A stretch of DNA of 64,000 nucleotides, taken from NCBI GenBank assembly GCA_023664535.1, contig JAMPFJ010000005.1:1-64000 (forward strand). The letters are read 5' to 3'. Positions 17,542-25,326 of the stretch are shown here, one piece after another (position 1 is the stretch's first letter; every line of letters begins with the position of its first letter). Under the pieces are notes generated by a model, which saw only the letters and a program-made list of their open reading frames with translations, did not search any database and was not told where the DNA came from. Both the position numbers and the translations under genes were made by a program. Origin of the DNA: Bacteroidales bacterium (GTDB taxonomy: Bacteria > Bacillota > Clostridia > Lachnospirales > Lachnospiraceae).

Positions 17542-18972
17542 ATGGAACAGAAAAGTATTAAGAAAAATTATATATATAATGTTGCTTATCAAATTTTAAC
17601 GATAATTACTCCGCTAATAACAGCCCCATACATATCCAGAGTGCTTAATGCAGATGGTATAGGCTTATATAGTTATGTAAATGCGGTAGTATCAGTTTTT
17701 ACGTTGTTCGCAGGATTGGGGACTTCAATTTATGGACAACGTGAAATATCATATACACGCAAAAATTTAAAATTAAGAAGTGAAGTGTTTTACAATGTGC
17801 TTTTTTTGAGATTATTTTGTTCGTTATGTGTAAGTTTATTATATTTGTTATATTTTATTCGGGTTAAAGAAAATAAAATAATATTTTTAATCGTTGGGAT
17901 AAACATTATTGCAGGGGCATTTGATATTACATGGTTTTTCCAAGGTATGGAAGAGTTTGGAATGATAGTTCTTAGAAACACTATCATAAAGGTTATTAAT
18001 ATTATTGTCATTTTTTCTTTTGTAAATAAAAAGGAAGATTTGCATATATATATTGGTTCAATAGTTCTTCTAACCTTTTTAGGAAATTTGTCTTTGTGGA
18101 CATACCTGCCCAAATTTGTTAATAGGGTCGAATTAAAAGCAGTGCGACCTTTTAAAGATATGGCAACAGTAATTTCTCTGTTTGTTCCGACCATTGCCGT
18201 TCAAATATATGTTGTATTAGATAAGGCTATGTTGGGCTTTTTGGCAGGCGATGTATTTCAAAATGGTTATTACGAACAGGCAATGAAAATATCTAGAATG
18301 ACAGTTACTATTGTTACAGCTTTAGGAACGGTTATGACACCGAGAATAGGTAATTATTTCGAGAACAAAAGGGCGGATTTAATTTTGGAGTATATGTATA
18401 GAAGTTTTAGATTTGTTTTTATGTTAGCAATTCCAATGTGTTTAGGTATATTTGCGGTGTCAGATAATTTTGTTCCATGGTTTTTTGGACCAGGGTATGA
18501 CGAAGTGGTTCCTTTGTTAAAGATTTCCAGTTTTTTGATTATAATTGTAGGAGTTAATAATGTAATGGGGATTCAATATTTAATACCTACCAAGAGGCAA
18601 AATATATATTCAAAAGCCGTTGTTACAGGTGCAGGCGTTAATTTATGTTTAAATTTTATAATGATTCCGCAGTTTGGCGCAATGGGAGCAATGATTTCTT
18701 CTGTAATAGCTGAAATTTCGGTTTCGCTCGTTCAAATTTTATTTATAAAAAGTGAATATTCAGTAAAAACAATAATGAAGCAATCTTGCGGATATTTTTT
18801 TGCAGGAGTGACAATGTTCCTTGTTATTAATTTTGAAAAGTGCTTTTTTAAGAGCTCAATGTTAAATACTGTCATTATAGTATGTACTGGCATAGCAGTA
18901 TATGCTGCTGTTTTGTATATAATAAGAGATGATTTTTTCATTGGAAATATAAAAAGGTTATTAAAAAAATAA
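17542..18972 (+). CDS. wzx: Wzx flippase (RfbX-like polysaccharide transporter, MOP superfamily)
   Basis: About 476 aa with 12-14 hydrophobic segments. Moves undecaprenyl-linked repeat units across the membrane before Wzy polymerisation. The start KKNYIYNVAYQILTIITPLITAPYISRVLNADGIGLYSY is typical (sequence at residues 5-43). AGLGTSIYGQREISYTR, WFFQGMEEFG and VPTIAVQIYVVLDKAMLG are conserved Wzx segments. A TTG at 17539 precedes the ATG at 17542; no strong ribosome site is visible. Confidence 0.93.
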   Translation: MEQKSIKKNYIYNVAYQILTIITPLITAPYISRVLNADGIGLYSYVNAVVSVFTLFAGLGTSIYGQREISYTRKNLKLRSEVFYNVLFLRLFCSLCVSLLYLLYFIRVKENKIIFLIVGINIIAGAFDITWFFQGMEEFGMIVLRNTIIKVINIIVIFSFVNKKEDLHIYIGSIVLLTFLGNLSLWTYLPKFVNRVELKAVRPFKDMATVISLFVPTIAVQIYVVLDKAMLGFLAGDVFQNGYYEQAMKISRMTVTIVTALGTVMTPRIGNYFENKRADLILEYMYRSFRFVFMLAIPMCLGIFAVSDNFVPWFFGPGYDEVVPLLKISSFLIIIVGVNNVMGIQYLIPTKRQNIYSKAVVTGAGVNLCLNFIMIPQFGAMGAMISSVIAEISVSLVQILFIKSEYSVKTIMKQSCGYFFAGVTMFLVINFEKCFFKSSMLNTVIIVCTGIAVYAAVLYIIRDDFFIGNIKRLLKK

Positions 18973-19105
18973 AGGGTGCAGAGAGTTTGGAATATTTGAA
19001 AGTGCAAGAGATTAGTTTTTGCAGCTGTATAATCACGTAAGTGGAAATGTTTATTGAACCTATTATTCTCAAAAAAATAATGGAATTATATATGAGGGAT
19101 TTATT

Positions 19106-20143
19106 ATGGAAAGAAAAAGGAATTGCTTGTTGGATATTGTAAAAGGAGTTACCATTATTTTGATGGTATTTGGTCATTCGATGCAATGTGGGACAGGGGA
19201 TTATTTTGTAAATAAAAATATATGGGATGATATTCTTTTTAAATTGATATACTCGTTTCACATGCCTGTTTTTGCAGGAATAAGTGGTTATCTTTTCTTT
19301 TTTAGTGTATGTTCAAAGGGTGTCTTGCAAGCTACTATTAGTCGTTACAAAAGAATGTTTCCTGTCATTGTTAGCTGGATTCCGATAATGTTGATTGTAG
19401 GTTACGCTTGGGGAATGAACAAGTTAAAAATAACATCTGCAATATGGTTGTTTTTTACAGATTATTGGTTTTTGTGGACAATAGTTATCAGCTCAACGTT
19501 GATATGTATTACATATATTACGAATAATAAGAACATATCATTACTAACGATGCTTGCGATTCAAATAAGTTTACTGGTTATTCCCGATTTTTCTTGGAGC
19601 GCAGCTCATAAATTTATGTTTGTGTGTTATTTTATTGGTTATCTCATTGCAAAAAATGATTTGATCAAAAAAATAAAAATGAAAAAAATGGTTGCTGGGG
19701 GGGCGATGATAGCATGGTTGATATTATTGCTTTTTTGGTCCAGTGATTCTTATATTTATACAACTGGATATACTATATTTGGTTCAACTGCGAAATTTGT
19801 TTGGTATAAAAAATTAGGAATTGATATTTATAGAATAATAGTTGCAGTAGCGGGGTCAACTGCAATAATAGGTATTTTAAATAAAATATATCAAATGAGA
19901 GGAAAAGAATGTTTCAAAACAATAGAATGGTGTGGAAAGCATTCTTTAGCAATATATGTTATAACGGGTTTTTTGCATAATTATGTTATTGAACCTGTAT
20001 TTAAAGGATTGCATGTAGAGAATTATTTAATGATGGTTTGCATTAGCATAATATTAACCATGGTTTTGTTATTATTGTGTTTCTGTTTAATAACTGTGAT
20101 TAATAGAAATAAAAAAATATCAAGATTCTTAATTGGGGAATAA
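19106..20143 (+). CDS. Membrane acyltransferase family 3 (sugar O-acetyltransferase)
   Basis: 345 aa with about ten hydrophobic segments. LLDIVKGVTIILMVFGHSMQ carries the conserved His of the acyltransferase-3 fold, and FKLIYSFHMPVFAGISGYLFF is the second conserved block. Expected to O-acetylate sugars of the repeat unit from the cytoplasmic acetyl-CoA pool. GAGGGA lies 7 nt before the ATG. A second, divergent family member follows at 20177. Similar to fucose 4-O-acetylase-like proteins; substrate unknown. Confidence 0.85.
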   Translation: MERKRNCLLDIVKGVTIILMVFGHSMQCGTGDYFVNKNIWDDILFKLIYSFHMPVFAGISGYLFFFSVCSKGVLQATISRYKRMFPVIVSWIPIMLIVGYAWGMNKLKITSAIWLFFTDYWFLWTIVISSTLICITYITNNKNISLLTMLAIQISLLVIPDFSWSAAHKFMFVCYFIGYLIAKNDLIKKIKMKKMVAGGAMIAWLILLLFWSSDSYIYTTGYTIFGSTAKFVWYKKLGIDIYRIIVAVAGSTAIIGILNKIYQMRGKECFKTIEWCGKHSLAIYVITGFLHNYVIEPVFKGLHVENYLMMVCISIILTMVLLLLCFCLITVINRNKKISRFLIGE

Positions 20144-20176
20144 ATTTATTTATTATAAAAACGTTGGAGGAATATA

Positions 20177-21304
20177 ATGAATGGCAAAATTAGGAATTCT
20201 AGTTTAGAAATGTTGAGAATAATAAGTATGATACTTATTGTATCGCACCATTATGCGGTACATGGATTTGAAACAGTTGAAATGGGTTATTCCTTCAACC
20301 GCTACATAATAGGTGTTCTTTCATTGGGCGGACAGGTGGGAGTAAGCTGTTATATTTTGATTTCCGGTTATTTTATGATTAATTCGAAATTTAGATTATA
20401 TAAATTGGTAAAATTATTAGGGGAAGTATGGTTTTATTCTGTTGGAATTGGAATTTTGTTTGCCTTTGTATTAACACCTGTTGATGCACTGAGTTGGAAA
20501 ATATTTATAAAAATGTGTTTTCCTATTGGCTATTCTGGACATTGGTTTATGACGGATTATATTTTGTTGATGTTAGTATCTCCGTTATTAAATATAGTCA
20601 TTTCGAATATTGATAAAAAGAATTATGAAAGTATATTGATAATGGCAACCCTGTTTTGGAGTATTATTCATAGTTTTACACTAGCAGAATATGGGTATAC
20701 CGTTATTGGATGGTTTGTGATTTTGTATTTGTATGCAGGTTATATAAGAAAATATGTTGATATAGAAAATAATAATGCGAAAAAACATTTTTGTGTTGCA
20801 GTCATTTCTTATGCTGTTATTATATTATCAAGTATAATGATGATTTTTTTAGGAAACTATTTATCAATAGATAAATTTATAACGTATAGTTCATATTTTT
20901 CACAATTATCAAGCCCATTTGTTTTATTAACCTCGTCGGAACTATTAATAACATTTGCAAAGGTGAAACCATGGCAAAATAAGATGATTAATATTGCAGC
21001 AAGTGCAACTCTGGGAATTTATTTGATTCATGATGACGGAATATTTGCTCCTTATTTATGGAATATCTTATTAAAGACTCCGGAAATGTATGAATCAAAA
21101 TGGTTAATTATTCACGCAATAGTTTCAATACTATCTATCTATCTATCTTGTACGCTGATAGATTTATTGAGACAAGCTACAGTGGAGAAAATATTTTTGC
21201 GGGTATTGGATAAATATCTTGATAAAATTAAAGACAAAGTATTGCGGATTTATGAAAAGGTGGCAGTTCGAATAACGGGATTGGTGAATTGGTATTATAA
21301 ATAG
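20177..21304 (+). CDS. Membrane acyltransferase family 3, second copy
   Basis: 375 aa with about ten hydrophobic segments. SSLEMLRIISMILIVSHHYAVHG holds the family's catalytic His in the first helix, VGVSCYILISGYFMI is the second conserved block, and LGIYLIHDDGI near residue 280 is the usual late motif. GGAGGA precedes the ATG. Last intact cassette gene, probably adding a second acyl decoration. It differs clearly from the first copy, so it is not a recent duplicate. Confidence 0.85.
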   Translation: MNGKIRNSSLEMLRIISMILIVSHHYAVHGFETVEMGYSFNRYIIGVLSLGGQVGVSCYILISGYFMINSKFRLYKLVKLLGEVWFYSVGIGILFAFVLTPVDALSWKIFIKMCFPIGYSGHWFMTDYILLMLVSPLLNIVISNIDKKNYESILIMATLFWSIIHSFTLAEYGYTVIGWFVILYLYAGYIRKYVDIENNNAKKHFCVAVISYAVIILSSIMMIFLGNYLSIDKFITYSSYFSQLSSPFVLLTSSELLITFAKVKPWQNKMINIAASATLGIYLIHDDGIFAPYLWNILLKTPEMYESKWLIIHAIVSILSIYLSCTLIDLLRQATVEKIFLRVLDKYLDKIKDKVLRIYEKVAVRITGLVNWYYK

Positions 21305-21310
21305 GGATAG

Positions 21311-21421
21311 AAGAAGCGTAATGAAAGGTGTAAAAAATCTACGGTAGCTTTTATAAAAACTGTATCCAAATCCGCTACGTTAAATATTCCTGACAAAGTT
21401 AAGATTAAGGATATTATTTAG
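21311..21421 (+). pseudogene. Remnant resembling the Ig/LRR-type repeat of Lachnospiraceae surface proteins
   Basis: An open stretch without a start codon encodes KSTVAFIKTVSKSATLNIPD and then KVKIKDII before a stop. The spacing of VxKSATLxIPDKVKI resembles the KxxTxTIPxxVKIxG unit of BspA/leucine-rich-repeat surface proteins. Too short to be functional; I read it as a relic left by cassette exchange. The rest of 21305-21720 holds only the promoter below. Confidence 0.4.
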
Positions 21422-21520
21422 AAAAAGGGAGTTGCCCAGCAAAGCTGCAATTTAAAAGTTGTAAATGAAAAATGAGAATGGCAATAACTATCGCCGTTTC
21501 CATATAAAGTAGAAAAACCA

Positions 21521-21549
21521 TTGACTGTTACATAGATAAAAGATATAAT
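21521..21549 (+). promoter_or_regulatory. Sigma-A promoter of coiled-coil gene 2
   Basis: TTGACT (21521-21526), 17 bp, TATAAT (21544-21549), matching 5575-5603 in boxes, spacing and flanks (ATATAAA upstream, TATCACAC and CTCTAAAT downstream). Confidence 0.85.
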
Positions 21550-21731
21550 AGGGTTATCACACTAAGTTATGTTACACTTTTTCTCTAAATGACTGACAAT
21601 ACAATAGAAAAGGAGTGGAGATTTGCTTTCTCGACTACCCGTTGTGCACTGGTCGTTTATGTTGCACAACTGTATTTTAGAGATAGTAGCTTTGCTCATG
21701 GTCGCAATATAGCAGAAAAGGAGTGAAATGA

Positions 21732-22589
21732 ATGTTAACCCAAGAAGATTTAATTGGAATAAAAAGCTTGATGGATGAGCAGAGGAAGCTGACCCAGGAA
21801 GATATAGCAGGAATAAAAAGCCAGTTGGATGAGCAGAGGAAGCTGACCCAGGAAGATATAGCAGGAATAAGAAGCCAGTTGGATGAGCAGAGGAAGCTGA
21901 CCCAGGAAGATATAGCAGGAATAAAAAGTCTGATGGTTAAACAGCAGAAGCTGAACCAAGAAAGGTTTGCGAGGATTGAAAATCGGCTGGATGAACAGCA
22001 AAAGTCAAACCAGGAGAGGTTTGCGAGGATTGAAGGTCGATTGGATGAGCAGCGGAAGTTGAACCAGGAGAGTTTTGTGAGGATTGATGAGAACTTACAA
22101 AGCCTAAACGAACGGGTCGGTAAGGTAGAAGAAAGCGTGCAAAGCCTGAGTGAACGAGTCGGTAAGGTGGAAGAAAGCGTACAAAGCCTGAACGAACGAG
22201 TGGGCAAGGTAGAAGAAAGCGTGCAAAGCTTGAACGACCGGGTCGGCAAGGTAGAAGAAAGCGTACAAAGCCTGAACGAGCGAGTGGGCAAGGTGGAAGA
22301 AGGCGTGCAGAGTCTGAATGAACGGGTCGGCAAAGTAGAAGATGAGCTGCAAGGTCTGAGTCAGTATACCCATGAGAAATTTATGCTGGTGGAAAATGAT
22401 ATGATGCTGAAAATTACAGCGCTTTTTGACGCAAGAGAGTTATGTGTACAGAGAGTGGAATATAGAAAGAGGGATGAAGAGATTGAGCGCAAATTGGCAT
22501 ATATTGAGCCACTGGTGGAAAAGGTAAACGAGCATAGCCGGAAATTGGAAGAACAGGATGAGCGGATAAAAATGCTGGCAAATGCATAA
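21732..22589 (+). CDS. Coiled-coil repeat protein 2, paralogue of the gene at 5720
   Basis: 285 aa, no membrane segment. Residues 2-109 form six 18-residue units (four LTQEDIAGIKSxxDEQRK type, then two xNQERFARIExRLDEQxK type). Residues 125-208 form six 14-residue units (LNERVGKVEESVQS). The end from LSQYTHEKFMLVEND to LANA is almost identical to the protein at 5720. AAAAGGAG is 8 nt from the ATG. It has its own promoter and terminator and marks the right border of the glycosyltransferase cassette. The two paralogues share the N-terminal unit and C-terminal domain but differ in the repeat middle, so copy number has changed independently. Function unknown. Confidence 0.75.
   Translation: MLTQEDLIGIKSLMDEQRKLTQEDIAGIKSQLDEQRKLTQEDIAGIRSQLDEQRKLTQEDIAGIKSLMVKQQKLNQERFARIENRLDEQQKSNQERFARIEGRLDEQRKLNQESFVRIDENLQSLNERVGKVEESVQSLSERVGKVEESVQSLNERVGKVEESVQSLNDRVGKVEESVQSLNERVGKVEEGVQSLNERVGKVEDELQGLSQYTHEKFMLVENDMMLKITALFDARELCVQRVEYRKRDEEIERKLAYIEPLVEKVNEHSRKLEEQDERIKMLANA
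21735..22355 (+). repeat. In-frame tandem repeats: 54-bp then 42-bp units
   Basis: 54-bp units begin at 21735, 21789, 21843, 21897, 21951, 22005 and a partial one at 22059. Six 42-bp units run 22104-22355. Both lengths are multiples of 3 and of helical periods (18 and 14 residues), so changes in number keep frame and coiled-coil phase. Confidence 0.9.
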
Positions 22590-22607
22590 CAGAGTAAAGC
22601 TATCAAA

Positions 22608-22672
22608 GCGCTTGGTTTAAGGTATATCGGTAGAGGAAAATGACAGATATATTTTGAACCGGGTGCTTTTTA
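22608..22672 (+). terminator. Terminator after coiled-coil gene 2
   Basis: The arm at 22608-22620 pairs with 22654-22666, followed by TTTT. Homologous to 6372-6435, including most of the loop. Confidence 0.8.
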
Positions 22673-22855
22673 TTGTGTAGAGAGAATAACAAATTCCATT
22701 ATGCATCATGGGAAAAACTGTCTTGGAAGCGGTATAGGAAGCCAATAAGCTGACCGGAGAACGGATGCAGCAGATATATCTTGAGAAAATAAGCCCGATA
22801 TGATAGGATGATGGATATCATTAGTTTACATTTTCTGATTATGGGGGGCGTGGAC

Positions 22856-25120
22856 ATGGGTACAATATTTGATATTTTTTCTGATATATTTGAGGACAAC
22901 AGGTGTGCATTGGTTTATCTGTTATATGTGGCGGTTGGGATTGCCCTATATATGAATCCGAAATGGGAAATCCGGGGTTATTTGCGTTCTCCCCGCTGGA
23001 AATGGGTGACAGCAGCGGTAATTCTTGGCCATTTACTTTCAATCGGATTGGTTTTTGCCTGTGGGTGGCAGACGAACATAGGATTTATTTTGCTTGTGCT
23101 GGCAGGCAATGCGGGAATAGATTTTTTATTGTTTTTCTGGCTGAAAAAGGTGCCGGATAAAGAGAGAAAACGTCTGGAGGAGATTCTGGAAAAAAAGAGC
23201 GATTTGTTAAGAGAGTACTATGCGGTTACCGCATTGAATGAAGCGGTGATGATTCCGCCGGACTTGAAGCGGTATAAGCGGGTTCTGTATCATCTGCTTT
23301 GCCAGATGGGGGATATTCAGCGTGCTTACAATATAATGACCGAGGAGGAGACAGAGAACAGCCCCGAGCGCCTGATGTATGAAAGTGTGTTGGAGGAGGT
23401 TAAAGGACATTTGGTGCAGGCAGAGGAGAAAATGAAGGCGGCGCTGGATTTGTCCGACGAGAAAAAGAACCGGAAGCTGCATATACAATTACTGAATAAT
23501 TACGGAAGAAACTGCCGGATTCGGGGAAATTCAGAGGAAGCGGCTTTTTACTATAACAAAGCGAAGGAGCTGCTTCAGCCAGGGGACACAAAGGAGCTTA
23601 TTCATAATGTGTATTATAACTACATTGCCAATGAGTGCTTTTTGGGCAGGGATTTAGAACGGCTTACCCTTTTGAAGCGGGAGTACCAAGCCATGCTGGA
23701 TATGGAGAATTTCTATGATATTGTGGAATACAGAAATCTGGAATTATTTCTTGCCAAACAAACCCATGACCGGGAGCTGACGGTAAAGGTAATTGAAAAC
23801 GGGATGGAAATGATACGGGGAAAGCTGCAGGAGGAAGAGATGATAAAACGGTTAAATTACGAGGTTTCTTCTTTTCGGCTTGCCCATACGTCCGGTGTAG
23901 ACGTGCGTCCCTGTCTGGAAGCGATTCGGAATGATTTCGGTATACTGAAGGAGCTTGCGATGCCGGAGCGGTATTATCTGATAAAAGAGTTACATATTGC
24001 GGTCAGGGAGGAAGCGGTTTTACCGGAGCAGATGCGCGAGGAATTTTCAGATATATTTGATTATGCCGTTGATTACATTGAGCATAAGGCGAAAGCGGAT
24101 TTGCAGAAGTATATCCAGACGCTGCCGGAGAGCGCAGTATATGCCTATGGACATGCACAGGAGGAAATTGTCGGGATAGAGCGTTATCAGGAGAGGTATT
24201 CTTATTCAGATTGCCGGAAGCGCATGCTGTCGGTAAGGGATACCTATGAGCGAAGGGAATTAGAGGCAGAAGCTATGCGGGTTTCCCTAAACTGGGCGGA
24301 TGAGAATTTCCAGTTACTAAATGTGGACGACAATATGGAGGTTATTCACCGGGATGAGGTACGGGAGGCGCTGGAATATGCGGAACGGATTGTGAAAGGG
24401 CTGCTGTATCATCCGGCGTTTGCGGAGGATTATCTCCGGCTGGCATTTTGTTATATGCATTTATATGAGTATCAGAAAGGGAAACAATATTATCGGCAGT
24501 TTGCGGAGTGCAATATTGCGCCAGAGCATTATACGCCATGGATGCAGGGGAACATAGAGTTTGTGAGGGTGATGACCTTTGTGGATGACGTGCAGACGGA
24601 GTTAATCAGATTAAAGACGGATAAGGAAGCACTGTTGGCATTATCGCCAAAAGCAAAGCAATGGATTGCGGCATATCCGGAAAGTTCCTCCGAGGATATT
24701 ACTTTGCTCTGGGGGAGCTTCTTTGTGGGCAATCGGTATCCGATTCATGCGAAAATGCTTTACTGGCGTGATGCTGACGGGGGAATGCGGGACAGCTATT
24801 TCTGGCTGATTATGCCGCAGATATTGTGGAACGGAACCATGGAGATTGCGTTTGAGCTGGATATGGCGTATCCGCAGATTAGTGAGGAGGATGCGGTGGA
24901 TTTCCACAAGCGGATATTTTTTGCCGATACGCATCCGCTGCAAACGAAAAAATCCATATGGCTGCAAAGGTTGCTGGCAAAGCAGGTTCAGATAAGTGAT
25001 ATAGAGTGTAAAAACCGCTTTTTTCCGACACAGTACCCCGACGGGAGGATAACCTATCTGGAGGAGATTCGCTTGGCAGTGGTGGGAAAGCTGACAGACT
25101 ATTTTCCGGGGACGGCGTGA
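22856..25120 (+). CDS. Membrane-anchored helical-repeat (TPR-like) protein, unknown function
   Basis: About 754 aa. Three hydrophobic segments lie in the first 100 residues (CALVYLLYVAVGIALYM, VTAAVILGHLLSIGLVFA, IGFILLVLAGNAGIDFLLFF). A long cytoplasmic, mostly helical region follows with TPR-like pairs, for example IQLLNNYGRNCRIRGNSEEA with FYYNKAKELL, and YLRLAFCYMHLYEYQKGKQY. I do not recognise a family. The open frame begins at 22808, but the ATG at 22856 follows GGGGGGCGTGG and starts just before the first membrane segment. It sits alone between the right-border coiled-coil gene and uvrB. Base composition is like the flanking housekeeping DNA rather than the AT-rich cassette. Confidence 0.65.
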   Translation: MGTIFDIFSDIFEDNRCALVYLLYVAVGIALYMNPKWEIRGYLRSPRWKWVTAAVILGHLLSIGLVFACGWQTNIGFILLVLAGNAGIDFLLFFWLKKVPDKERKRLEEILEKKSDLLREYYAVTALNEAVMIPPDLKRYKRVLYHLLCQMGDIQRAYNIMTEEETENSPERLMYESVLEEVKGHLVQAEEKMKAALDLSDEKKNRKLHIQLLNNYGRNCRIRGNSEEAAFYYNKAKELLQPGDTKELIHNVYYNYIANECFLGRDLERLTLLKREYQAMLDMENFYDIVEYRNLELFLAKQTHDRELTVKVIENGMEMIRGKLQEEEMIKRLNYEVSSFRLAHTSGVDVRPCLEAIRNDFGILKELAMPERYYLIKELHIAVREEAVLPEQMREEFSDIFDYAVDYIEHKAKADLQKYIQTLPESAVYAYGHAQEEIVGIERYQERYSYSDCRKRMLSVRDTYERRELEAEAMRVSLNWADENFQLLNVDDNMEVIHRDEVREALEYAERIVKGLLYHPAFAEDYLRLAFCYMHLYEYQKGKQYYRQFAECNIAPEHYTPWMQGNIEFVRVMTFVDDVQTELIRLKTDKEALLALSPKAKQWIAAYPESSSEDITLLWGSFFVGNRYPIHAKMLYWRDADGGMRDSYFWLIMPQILWNGTMEIAFELDMAYPQISEEDAVDFHKRIFFADTHPLQTKKSIWLQRLLAKQVQISDIECKNRFFPTQYPDGRITYLEEIRLAVVGKLTDYFPGTA

Positions 25121-25124
25121 TGAA

Positions 25125-25239
25125 ACAGGCACAGGGCACCTTATGTACCATTACGTGCGACAGGCAGCGAAATGCCTGAATACTTAGCGAGGCTTTGCCG
25201 AGCTTAGTAGAAAAGGTATGCCTTTGTGCACGTGCCTGT
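25125..25239 (+). other. Folded intergenic element (three-way-junction-like), unknown
   Basis: An outer 8-bp perfect inverted repeat (25125-25132 with 25232-25239) is extended by 25133-25138 with 25219-25224. Two internal hairpins follow: CAGGCA-GCGAAA-TGCCTG (25161-25178) and 25183-25207, where AGC-GA-GGC-TTT-GCC-GA-GCT has opposed GA pairs inside the stem. It ends 5 nt before the 56-bp repeat. It may be a structured RNA, or a MITE-like repeat with terminal inverted ends. Confidence 0.5.
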
Positions 25240-25243
25240 GTTG

Positions 25244-25299
25244 ATTTGTCTGCATTGTACAACGGATGTTAGCAAAAGCAGAGTTTCGCAATTACCTAA
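25244..25299 (+). repeat. 56-bp interspersed repeat, copy 2
   Basis: 52/56 match to 1-56, same orientation, ending 27 nt before the uvrB ATG. It directly follows the folded element at 25125-25239. Confidence 0.75.
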
Positions 25300-25326
25300 A
25301 CCCAAATTGATAAAGAGGAGAAATAT

